Of a stretch of 22,553 nucleotides of DNA, positions 1-6,585 are shown in pieces. The first letter of the stretch is position 1. Each line of letters opens with the position of its first letter. Source of the stretch: Victivallales bacterium (GTDB taxonomy: Bacteria > Verrucomicrobiota > Lentisphaeria > Oligosphaerales > Oligosphaeraceae); assembly GCA_017964325.1 (NCBI GenBank), contig JAGCSE010000078.1:1-22553 (forward strand), written 5' to 3'. The notes beneath the pieces were generated by a model, which had not been told where the DNA came from, ran no database searches, and saw only the letters and a list, made by a program, of their open reading frames with translations. Position numbers and translations under genes: made by a program.

Positions 1-48
1 ATCATTAATTGCCCACAACGCCATCTGCACTAAGAACTTCTCATGGTA

Positions 49-2199
49 TTATCCAAGCCGTCCCCACATACAGTTGGACTGATGGCCGCCCCATGCAATC
101 GGACTGCCGAAATATGCCACCTTCCCCTTGCCGTATTTGCCCAAGACCAACGCAGGAAACTCGCTGCCAGCATCGGACATGCCCGGTCCTGAAACGAAAT
201 TCAATACCACTTGTGCATCATCCTTCGGCACAACACGTTGCAACGCGCCGACGCTCTGGTAACTTTCCGGATACCACGGCAGCCCTTTTGTGATTTCATG
301 TTCGCCGACCGCCTTCAACTGGAAGCGGTAATCATCCTGGACCATGAATTCCAATGTGCCATCGCGTGGATTCAGCGCATACGTGTTGCTTTCGCCATAA
401 ATATATTTAATAGGAAGCAGGTCGGACAATTCGAACTGGCGGAAATCAATCATGCCCGTCACGATAACTGCACCGCCCTTTCGTGCAAAGTCTTCCAGTT
501 TCCGCAACAATTTGATGTTGATCCTACGGGACGCAAGAATCACCAACTGCAGTTTTGCCCAGTCAAGCTCTGAACCGTCTTCCATGGCGGAGGACAGCGA
601 CATACTGATGCCCGTGTCCCGCAGATAATCCGTCGCGAACTTCGTGCTCATGTTGTGCTTCCAGTTCCCGTCGTCGTCTTTGCTTGTTTCCGACAGAATC
701 ACGCCCTTCACTTCCTTTTTCAAATGGCTCTCCCATCTTGTACGGTTGTCATTGCCCATATACAGGCGATAATGGCCGTCCGCAGATGCAAGTATCTCAT
801 TGAGATTGTCAGCAGCCGACACATAGATGTGCATTTCGACAATCTCCGCGTCCTCCAATCCTTTCGCAAGTTCGATTGTGAACGTTCCGGGCTTCACGGG
901 CGAAATCTCCTCTTCGTTCATGGAACAGCTGAACGTCTGCCTCACGTTGTTGGCGGAAATTGTTCCGAACAAGCTCAAATCACCCTTCATGGCCTTGAAC
1001 GGCAGGAAACGGACGGTCAAAAGTTTCGAACGGTCAACTGTTTTTTCCTTGCCATTGATTCTTTTCCACGTCTTAATCCAGTCCAGCATGCCGCCTTCGC
1101 CACACGCCTTCACGCTCGTCAGGCCGTTGCCGACGCCGCGGTTCGTGTTCCAGGCCACTTTATCCCCGCCTTTGATGTCAAACACCATGAACGGTTCGTA
1201 GGAGTATGTCATGTCGCAGTTCCACATGCGGAAGAACTCCGGCTTGCGGTCAACCGTCGTCAAAAAGACATCCCTCGATGTATAATTCCCGCAGGCATGC
1301 CAGTTGCCGCCGACTTCGTCGTGGCTTTTGGCTCCCCAATAATAGGCAGGGCGCGTGGCACGGATGGAACTGCGTTCCACATCGATTAAATCCTTCGGGA
1401 ACGGCGAACTTTTGACCGTCGGCGGGCAGAGTGGAATGACGCTCCAGCAACTACCGTCCAACAAGCCGTTTGTCCTACCCTGCGAGAAGAAGCCATGCGT
1501 GTAGAACGATGTCGAAAATTCCTTTTCGCCTGTATTCGCCAGTTCACGATGGGTGCGCAGGACAGATTCGCCGTCCATGAGCGTCAGGACTTTCGTATAG
1601 GCGCAGCCATAGCCCAACTCCGTGTCGATGGCGTGCCTGAATGTCAGCCGCCAGCCTTTTGCAGGAGCCGTCACATCCTTTCCAACCGCCTTCCATTCGC
1701 CGTCCGCAAAGATTTCCTCCTTCATGCCCCATGCAGGTATCTTCATGTCCTTCAACGTATTGCGGAAGCACAGGCCGGGGCCGATCCCCGTGCCGACGGA
1801 CGGTTTCATCGCTTCATAGAAGCCAGGCTCGACCTCCCGCATGCGCTCCGTGATTTCAAATTCCTCCGGAATGCCGTGGCGGTGTTCGCCCTGCGTGATG
1901 TCGTTGATGAACCACTTGCGGTTCGTCGGCTTGAAGATCATGTTGTAGATCCAGCCGCCACGCGCGAAACGTTCGCCGTATTTGTAAGGCACTTTCCGAC
2001 CGTCTGGCAGTTCGACCGGATCCGGAATGACTTTCGGCATTTCGCCCGTCATGACAATGACTTGCAGATATTCGTTCTCCAGAATCACTTCGGGCAGACC
2101 ATCGCCGTCCACATCCTCGTACTGCCTGCTCACACCCTGTGCCATCAGCCCGCAGACCATCATCAACACCACTGTCATTGCAATTGTTTTCTTCAACAT
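49..2199 (-). CDS. Secreted mutarotase-fold / amidotransferase-like carbohydrate protein, possibly ended early
   Basis: A 716-residue protein with a clear Sec signal peptide (residues 1 to about 20, MLKK then a hydrophobic core ending GLMAQG). Residues about 25-460 resemble the galactose-mutarotase-like beta-sandwich found with glycoside-active enzymes (segments such as GYGCAYTKVLTLMDGESVLR and FSTSFYTHGFF). Residues about 547-716 resemble the class I amidotransferase-like or beta-galactosidase-trimerisation-like fold (FARKGGAVIVTG, then LGKYGKGKVAYFGSPIAWGG). An AAGAGGA ribosome-binding site sits 6 bases before the ATG. The frame stops at TAA (49-51), but the same frame continues open to the window edge as YHEKFLVQMALWAIND, the kind of helix expected to close this domain, so the stop may be a nonsense change. 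The substrate is unknown; the fold assignment is from pattern memory, without a search. The protein is probably periplasmic or secreted, in glycan metabolism. Confidence 0.8.
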   Translation of the reverse strand: MLKKTIAMTVVLMMVCGLMAQGVSRQYEDVDGDGLPEVILENEYLQVIVMTGEMPKVIPDPVELPDGRKVPYKYGERFARGGWIYNMIFKPTNRKWFINDITQGEHRHGIPEEFEITERMREVEPGFYEAMKPSVGTGIGPGLCFRNTLKDMKIPAWGMKEEIFADGEWKAVGKDVTAPAKGWRLTFRHAIDTELGYGCAYTKVLTLMDGESVLRTHRELANTGEKEFSTSFYTHGFFSQGRTNGLLDGSCWSVIPLCPPTVKSSPFPKDLIDVERSSIRATRPAYYWGAKSHDEVGGNWHACGNYTSRDVFLTTVDRKPEFFRMWNCDMTYSYEPFMVFDIKGGDKVAWNTNRGVGNGLTSVKACGEGGMLDWIKTWKRINGKEKTVDRSKLLTVRFLPFKAMKGDLSLFGTISANNVRQTFSCSMNEEEISPVKPGTFTIELAKGLEDAEIVEMHIYVSAADNLNEILASADGHYRLYMGNDNRTRWESHLKKEVKGVILSETSKDDDGNWKHNMSTKFATDYLRDTGISMSLSSAMEDGSELDWAKLQLVILASRRINIKLLRKLEDFARKGGAVIVTGMIDFRQFELSDLLPIKYIYGESNTYALNPRDGTLEFMVQDDYRFQLKAVGEHEITKGLPWYPESYQSVGALQRVVPKDDAQVVLNFVSGPGMSDAGSEFPALVLGKYGKGKVAYFGSPIAWGGHQSNCMWGRLG

Positions 2200-2410
2200 G
2201 GCAAAATCCTCTTGCTATTATTTATGGTATAAACATCAACCACACATAAATATAGCAGGTCATTCATCAAAGCAAAATGATTCTGGACATTTCATCGAAA
2301 AATGACAATCTCCATAAAAAATTAGTCTTTTCTAACTTTTTTCATGAAAAAAACCTATTTTCTCTTCAAAACCATTTGCAAAAGTCATTTCAACCTATAT
2401 TTTAAACATT

Positions 2411-2450
2411 GTTCCCTCAAAAATTAGGTTAACCTAATTTCGGATGGAAC
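2411..2450. promoter_or_regulatory. 20-bp perfect palindrome with outer GTTCC/GGAAC arms
   Basis: AAATTAGGTTAACCTAATTT (2421-2440) is a perfect 20-base palindrome. It is bracketed symmetrically by GTTCC (2411-2415) and GGAAC (2446-2450), each 5 bases away. An uninterrupted even palindrome with no loop is more typical of a dimeric repressor site than of a terminator. The regulator is not identifiable from this window. Confidence 0.5.
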
Positions 2451-2476
2451 AAAAGAGAGTCCTTGCTCTTTTCAAA

Positions 2477-2590
2477 GGTTTTGAAAATTAGGTTTGGCTG
2501 ACCTCAAGGCTTTTCCCGACTTGTTTTGTTCTCTTTTTCTTATATAAACCATAAAATCGCTAAAAGTTAGCCAAGCCTATTTTCAAAACC
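2477..2590. repeat. Long inverted repeat, about 23-bp arms, 70-base loop
   Basis: The arm at 2477-2499 (starts GGTTTTGAAAAT, ends TTTGGCT) is the near-perfect reverse complement of 2568-2590 (starts AGCCAAGCC, ends TTTTCAAAACC). There is one bulged base and one G-T style mismatch. The loop of about 70 bases is AT-rich and contains TATATAAACC. It includes two of the AAAATTAGGTT cores. It could be a structured leader or paired operators for DNA looping. Confidence 0.55.
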
Positions 2591-3201
2591 TCCTCTCTCT
2601 TTTCTTCTGAAGCCAAATACTGAGTTGCCATATTTTTTCACCCACCCAGCCCACCTTTCCCGGATCATAATTTCCTGCATAACAGAATATTAGATATCAA
2701 ATTATTTCCGCTGTTGCCAGAATTTTTATGTAACGCCATTGACACGAATATGATGTTGAGGAGCATTCTGTCAATCATATAAAATGCCATGCGCACACAG
2801 AAAAGCATCTGCATCAGCAGCCGGAGAATCTCTCCTCACATGACCATGAGCGTTGCGCCATCTGCCAGAACGCATTCAACCACGCTTTCGCCGCACGTCA
2901 GTTAGATTACAAGACAACGTCGGAGAAAGCCATTTCCTATGTCATCTAGTCTCCCATGTGCGAATTTTTTGCCTGCATGGAGGTGGTCTTGCCGTGGTCT
3001 TTCACTTCGATCTGCCTGGCAATCAGTGCATTATCGTCTTTGCCTGTGCACTGCTGACACTTGCGTTGTTTTATAGACGATTCATCCGCCGTGTATGATG
3101 AATTATCCTGTCGCCTTCCCATGCATTGAAAATCTTCTACATGGGAAGGCTACATTACCCCCTGCCCCAATTCACTTCTCCCGTCACAGTCGTCACATTC
3201 A

Positions 3202-3483
3202 TCAGCAGAATTTCAGCAGAGCCTCCCGCCCACTCATGCCAATCGTGACGCCTAATTCGGTTGCGGCGGCGGAAACCGCTTTCACCGAAGCCGACATCAT
3301 GTCATCGTAATTCTTGACACCAGAGACGACCGCCAAGGCATCACCTGTCTTATCTGCCGTCGCAACAGACAGATAGCCACAGCCAAGCAAGCCCTTGCGC
3401 CCGCGAATCATCAAAACCACACTATGTTCAGTAGGAAACGATATCGCCTCAAACTCCTGCCCGTCTATTGTCACTTTGTCCAT
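3202..3483 (-). CDS. DUF1805 (YunC-like) family protein
   Basis: A complete 93-residue protein, the usual length for the DUF1805 family typified by Bacillus YunC. The diagnostic core is visible: RGRKGLLGCGYLSVATADK (about residues 28-46), the conserved GV-x-x-YDDMM segment (about 56-63), and the C-terminal LGVTIGMSGREALLKF. Biochemical function is not established for the family; it is a small cytoplasmic alpha/beta protein. The ATG has a good AGGAG ribosome-binding site 8 bases upstream. A copy of an interspersed repeat begins about 40 bases upstream of the start. It is not obviously in an operon, as the next gene on the same strand is 280 bases upstream beyond the repeat. Confidence 0.85.
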   Translation of the reverse strand: MDKVTIDGQEFEAISFPTEHSVVLMIRGRKGLLGCGYLSVATADKTGDALAVVSGVKNYDDMMSASVKAVSAAATELGVTIGMSGREALLKFC

Positions 3484-3520
3484 TGATTCTGCTCCTATCA
3501 GTTATTTTAAATAAAATCAA

Positions 3521-3715
3521 TCATTTCCTTGTCTTTTCGCAAAGATTTTCCTGCTGTCTAATCGTCTAATCGTCTCCCGTTTAACGTTTTACCGTCTATC
3601 GTCTCCGCTTATCTCATGTCTCATGTCTCATGTCCCCAGTAGAAGGCGCAATGGCGTCGCCATTGCGCGGTTTGACATGAAACGCGAGCTTGGGTTGCGG
3701 CTTGGCCGCTCCATG
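3521..3715 (+). repeat. Interspersed composite repeat, copy A
   Basis: Copy A runs from a CTTGTCTTTTCGCAAAGATT module, through irregular GTCTAATC/GTCTCAT units, to CCCAGTAGAAGG. A perfect 23-base palindrome follows (3646-3668; arms GCGCAATGGCG and CGCCATTGCGC around a central T), then GGTTTGACATG and GGGTTGCGGCTTGGCCGCT. It aligns throughout with the reverse complement of copy B (4608-4840) and with copy C (16489-16717). No protein is encoded. Confidence 0.75.
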
Positions 3716-3763
3716 CAAAAATCTGATTTATCTGCGTAATCTGCGGTGTCGTAATTTCCTTCA

Positions 3764-4549
3764 TCATCCTGTGATGCCGACAGCGGCGTTGTCACGTCCT
3801 GCCAACCGTGCAAACCACTCGAAGCTATGCGCAGGAAATTGTTCATGGCCACCGTCAAAGACATCGAAATAAACATGCTCATTTCCAGTGGCTTCCAACT
3901 TTGACACAAAATCTGCCGAATGACGGTACGGAACAGTGTCGTCATGCCGACCATGATGGATGGAGACGGCCATGTCCCTCAGTTTTTCAACTCCCGTCAC
4001 TGGCGAACGAGCGGCATATTCTTTTGCCATCTTTTCCGGTGAACCGCCGAGACACGCCTCCATATCAAGATAGTAATGTTGTTGCGTTTCAATAAGAAAG
4101 CGATGCCATGCCGTCAAATCACTGACGGGGCACCAAGCATCGACAGCACGGAAAAGCGACGGCTCATCCTCCGCCGTCAAAAGCGCTACATGGCCACCGC
4201 CCGAACAACCAAGCAAAAAGATGTTCTGCTTGTCAATAATAGATTCAGCACAAACATCTCTTACAGAGTCAATTACATCCTGCCTGGCAAGTCGGCTACC
4301 ACAGGCTTCATATTTTAAGGGATTCGTCGCGAGATTCGGACCGCGAAACTCTGGCAGCAGCAGCGCCCAGCCATATTGTTTGCACAACGGCAGATAAGTC
4401 TCCTGCTGATTGAAACGGTCATAGCTCCACGTATGAAATCCAACAACCAGCGGGACGGGACGATCAGTCTGCGGATGGTAATAAAGCGAAGGCTGAAGCG
4501 TCCCGTCCAACGATGAACGAACCAAAATCTCTTTCAATTCACAATTCAT
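3764..4549 (-). CDS. Alpha/beta hydrolase (prolyl-oligopeptidase/dienelactone-hydrolase type)
   Basis: A 261-residue serine hydrolase of the alpha/beta fold. The nucleophile elbow is GCSGGG (Ser116), the acid is in RHDDTVP (Asp203 or 204), and the His is in DGGHEQF (His235). There is no signal peptide, so it is probably cytoplasmic. The substrate is unknown; S9-like peptidase or acyl/carbohydrate esterase are both possible. I start it at the ATG (4547-4549); a TTG three codons earlier is in frame. There is no Shine-Dalgarno sequence, and a good promoter puts the predicted transcript start only about 10-15 bases upstream, so the mRNA may be nearly leaderless. The first codons (MNCEL) are built from the ATGAATT/GTGAATT heptamers also found at 4896-5027. 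The gene sits between inverted repeat copies A and B. Confidence 0.8.
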   Translation of the reverse strand: MNCELKEILVRSSLDGTLQPSLYYHPQTDRPVPLVVGFHTWSYDRFNQQETYLPLCKQYGWALLLPEFRGPNLATNPLKYEACGSRLARQDVIDSVRDVCAESIIDKQNIFLLGCSGGGHVALLTAEDEPSLFRAVDAWCPVSDLTAWHRFLIETQQHYYLDMEACLGGSPEKMAKEYAARSPVTGVEKLRDMAVSIHHGRHDDTVPYRHSADFVSKLEATGNEHVYFDVFDGGHEQFPAHSFEWFARLAGRDNAAVGITG

Positions 4550-4569
4550 AATGCGCAATTTTTTATTTT

Positions 4570-4598
4570 AATATACTCTATTCTAAGTATATTGACAA
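4570..4598 (-). promoter_or_regulatory. Sigma70-type promoter of the alpha/beta hydrolase
   Basis: On the minus strand TTGTCA (4593-4598) and TATATT (4570-4575) are separated by exactly 17 bases, close to the bacterial consensus. The predicted start of transcription, near 4562-4564, lies just upstream of the chosen ATG at 4549. Confidence 0.6.
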
Positions 4599-4607
4599 AA
4601 AAAGCGA

Positions 4608-4840
4608 GGAACGGTCAAGCCGCAACCCAAGCTCGCGTCTAATGTCAAACCGCTGATGGCGACGCCATTGCGTCCTCCTGCTGGGGAGAGGTAAAAGCAA
4701 TCAGGATTGCTTTTGGGGAGTGGGCGTGAGACGTGAGACAAGCGGAGACGATAGACGGCAAGACATTGGACGGAAGACAATTAGACGATTAGACAACATG
4801 AAAATCTTTGTGAAAAACAAGAAAATGAACGATAGTAGTA
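4608..4840 (-). repeat. Interspersed composite repeat, copy B (inverted relative to A)
   Basis: Read on the minus strand, copy B matches A and C: a CTACTATCGTTCATTTTCTT start, a CACAAAGATTTTC module, GTCTAATC-type units, CCGTCTATCGTCTCCGCTT, then a GCAATGGCG/CGCCAT palindrome, GGTTTGACATTAGACGC and GGGTTGCGGCTTG. It also carries a 10-bp AAAAGCAATC/GATTGCTTTT hairpin (4693-4714) that is shared with copy D but missing from A and C. A and B lie in opposite orientation around the hydrolase gene. Confidence 0.75.
4693..4714. repeat. Short hairpin in repeat B, terminator-like
   Basis: AAAAGCAATC and GATTGCTTTT form a perfect 10-base inverted repeat with only two bases between. With its A and T tails it resembles a bidirectional intrinsic terminator. 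The same hairpin, with a 2-base insertion, recurs near 16288-16311. Confidence 0.45.
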
Positions 4841-4895
4841 TGGGGAGTTTGCGCATTGCGCAAATGGTCGCACAGAATGCGCCCCTTACTCATTA

Positions 4896-5027
4896 CGAAT
4901 TACGAATTATGAATTGTGAATTGTTAATTGTTAATTGTTAATTGTTAATTGTTAATTGTTAATTGTTAATTGTTAATTGTTAATTGTTAATTGTTAATTG
5001 TTAATTGTTAATTGTTAATTGTTAATT
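4896..5027. repeat. Heptameric tandem array (ACGAATT to GTTAATT), stepwise variants
   Basis: Consecutive 7-base units read ACGAATT, ACGAATT, ATGAATT, GTGAATT and then about 15 copies of GTTAATT. Each early step differs from the previous by one base, and the distal units are homogeneous. The array runs directly into the stop codon of cysK (5026-5028). It recalls the heptameric short tandem repeats known from cyanobacteria, but I make no claim of relationship. Confidence 0.9.
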
Positions 5028-5946
5028 ATTCACTAAAGAGCCACGTGGAGAGATAGCGTTCGCCTGTGTCAGGCAGCAACGCCACAATCCGCTTGCCCGC
5101 GAATTCAGGCTGCTTGGACAGTTCCAACGCCGCGTAAAGTGCTGCGCCAGAGCTGATTCCTACGAGCAATCCTTCCTGTGCGGCTGCCGCACGAGCCGTC
5201 GCTCCTGCATTTTCAGACGAAACGCCGATCACTTTCGTGATAATGCCAGTGTTCAGAACTTTCGGAACAAAACCAGCACCGATTCCCTGAATCTTGTGCG
5301 GACCAGGCTTGCCACCTGCCAGAACTGGACTCGTATCTGGTTCCACTGCAAAGATTTTCACATCGGGATTCTTTTCCTTCAGATATTCCGCCACACCTGT
5401 CAGCGTACCGCCAGTGCCAACGCCCGCGACAAACGCATCGACCTTTCCGTCAGCATCCGCCCAGATTTCCGGCCCCGTGTGGCTCTTGTGATACGCAGGA
5501 TTCGCGGGATTCTCGAACTGCTGCGGAATGAACGAGCCTGGATTCTGCGACTGCAATTCCAATGCCTTCTCAATCGCGCCTTTCATGCCCTTCGCGCCTT
5601 CCGTCAGTACGATTTCCGCCCCGTAGGCCTGCGCCAATTTGCGCCGTTCAATGCTCATCGTTTCGGGCATCGTCAAAATCAGATGATACCCCTTGACGGC
5701 CGACACAAATGCCAGACCGATTCCCGTGTTGCCGCTCGTCGGCTCGATGATCAACGCGCCTGGCTTCAATTTCCCTTCCTTCTCCGCCGCCTCAATCATC
5801 GCAAATGCAATTCTATCCTTCACGGAACTGCCCGGATTGAACGACTCCACCTTCACGACGACTTCCGCCTGACCCTTGTTCAGCTTGTTGATACGAACCA
5901 GCGGCGTGTTTCCAATCTTTTCAAGAATGTTTGATGCAATACTCAT
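5026..5946 (-). CDS. cysK: Cysteine synthase A (O-acetylserine sulfhydrylase)
   Basis: A 306-residue fold-type II PLP enzyme making L-cysteine from O-acetyl-L-serine and sulfide in the cytoplasm. Visible marks are GNTPLVRI near the N-terminus, the PLP lysine in NPGSSVKDR (Lys43), the substrate loop TSGNTG, the phosphate-binding GTGGT and the C-terminal [10 protein letters not shown]. Length is normal for CysK and there is no CBS domain, so cystathionine beta-synthase is unlikely. The start is fixed by AAGGAG 7 bases before the ATG. No cysE or transporter lies next to it. A heptamer array begins at its stop codon, so its 3' UTR would consist of repeat sequence. Confidence 0.95.
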   Translation of the reverse strand: MSIASNILEKIGNTPLVRINKLNKGQAEVVVKVESFNPGSSVKDRIAFAMIEAAEKEGKLKPGALIIEPTSGNTGIGLAFVSAVKGYHLILTMPETMSIERRKLAQAYGAEIVLTEGAKGMKGAIEKALELQSQNPGSFIPQQFENPANPAYHKSHTGPEIWADADGKVDAFVAGVGTGGTLTGVAEYLKEKNPDVKIFAVEPDTSPVLAGGKPGPHKIQGIGAGFVPKVLNTGIITKVIGVSSENAGATARAAAAQEGLLVGISSGAALYAALELSKQPEFAGKRIVALLPDTGERYLSTWLFSE

Positions 5947-5969
5947 GTCATGACTCCTTTTGTTTTTGG

Positions 5970-5999
5970 TTTATAAGCTCTTACTCATGATTTCATCAA
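5970..5999 (-). promoter_or_regulatory. Probable cysK promoter
   Basis: On the minus strand TTGATG (5994-5999) and TATAAA (5970-5975) have an 18-base spacer. The start codon is about 25 bases downstream of the -10 box, which fits a short leader with the AAGGAG site. Confidence 0.45.
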
Positions 6000-6244
6000 A
6001 TGACTAGCAATTAAGTTGTGTTTCAATGATACAAGATACATTCGTTTTAGAAAATGTCAAATCATTCCAATAAAAAAATCTACTTTTTTAGTTGTCATTT
6101 TGATTTTTTCTTGCTACAACACACATATTTGCAGTTATAACTCATTTATTTTCTGATTATTATGGAATAATTCTAATTCCACCCCAAAATATTACTTTTT
6201 TTTTGAGATTGACATCCCTTCATTGCATCTTCTCCGAACATGGG
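6000..6244. other. AT-rich spacer between cysK and tRNA genes
   Basis: I see no gene or strong structure in this stretch. It is very AT-rich with homopolymer runs. It lies upstream of cysK and downstream of the tRNA terminator. Confidence 0.6.
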
Positions 6245-6277
6245 AAATAAAAAAGGCTGTTGCCTTTGCAACAGCCT
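6245..6277 (-). terminator. Intrinsic terminator of the tRNA-Tyr transcript
   Basis: AGGCTGTTGC (6254-6263) and GCAACAGCCT (6268-6277) form a perfect 10-bp stem with a 4-base loop. On the minus strand it is followed by a TTTTTTATTT tract. It lies 11 bases downstream of the CCA end of the second tRNA. Confidence 0.85.
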
Positions 6278-6288
6278 CTATTATAATC

Positions 6289-6373
6289 TGGTGGTAGGGC
6301 TTGGATTCGAACCAAGGAATGCATGGCAAGCAGATTTACAGTCTGCCCTCGTTGACCGCTTGAGTACCCTACC
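6289..6373 (-). tRNA. tRNA-Tyr (GTA), copy 2
   Basis: An 85-base class II tRNA including encoded CCA. The acceptor stem GGTAGGG/CCCTACC pairs perfectly, the anticodon loop CTGTAAA holds GTA, the long variable arm typical of bacterial tRNA-Tyr is present, and the T-loop is GGTTCGAATCC. The discriminator base is A, as expected for tyrosine. It is identical to the copy at 6381-6465, is separated from it by 7 bases, and is probably co-transcribed. Confidence 0.95.
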
Positions 6374-6380
6374 AAAAAAT

Positions 6381-6465
6381 TGGTGGTAGGGCTTGGATTC
6401 GAACCAAGGAATGCATGGCAAGCAGATTTACAGTCTGCCCTCGTTGACCGCTTGAGTACCCTACC
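6381..6465 (-). tRNA. tRNA-Tyr (GTA), copy 1
   Basis: Sequence-identical to the downstream copy, with encoded CCA, anticodon GTA and a class II variable arm. It is the promoter-proximal member of the pair. An AT-rich TTTATATAGTG stretch just upstream on the minus strand (about 6479-6489) may be its -10 region, but I find no clear -35. Confidence 0.95.
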
Positions 6466-6585
6466 ATTTGGGAAAACACTATATAAATTAGCGCAAAATC
6501 CAGATTCTTCAAGCAAACAGGCGTTTTTTTTGTGAAAAAGGGTATATTATTGGTTTGACTTGAGAGAAAAAATAGGAGCATTGCC

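Larger units (their letters stand above)
2315..2592. repeat. Cluster of AACCTAATTTT / AAAATTAGGTT dyads
   Basis: At least five versions of the core AACCTAATTTT or its complement lie within about 280 bases: a TTAG-TCTTTT-CTAA dyad at about 2319-2342, AACCTATTTT at about 2350, AACCTATATTTT near 2392, the perfect palindrome at 2421-2440, GAAAATTAGGTTTGG at 2483-2496, and AGCCTATTTTC near 2574-2584. The cluster is upstream of the minus-strand secreted protein gene, which makes an operator array or a structured leader possible. Function is unknown. Confidence 0.6.
2200..3201. other. Intergenic region of about 1 kb, AT-rich, with dyad cluster in left half
   Basis: This gap lies between two minus-strand genes, so its left part is the upstream region of the mutarotase-like gene. 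Bases 2315-2592 hold a cluster of related inverted repeats, listed separately. From about 2600 to 3201 I see no convincing gene: the open frames are short, lack ribosome-binding sites and encode low-quality protein. One plus-strand frame near 2750-2945 reads HERCAICQNAF with no start codon, and I do not call it. Confidence 0.6.

Noticed and set aside
2853..3098. Plus-strand open frame of 81 residues, and an overlapping start-less frame reading HERCAICQNAF
   Set aside because: No ribosome-binding site, no recognisable family, odd composition, and the CxxC frame has no start and ends after about 60 codons.
3716..4607. Transposon or insertion sequence carrying the hydrolase
   Set aside because: There are inverted repeats at both sides but no transposase, no clean ends and no target duplication that I can see, so I list repeats only.
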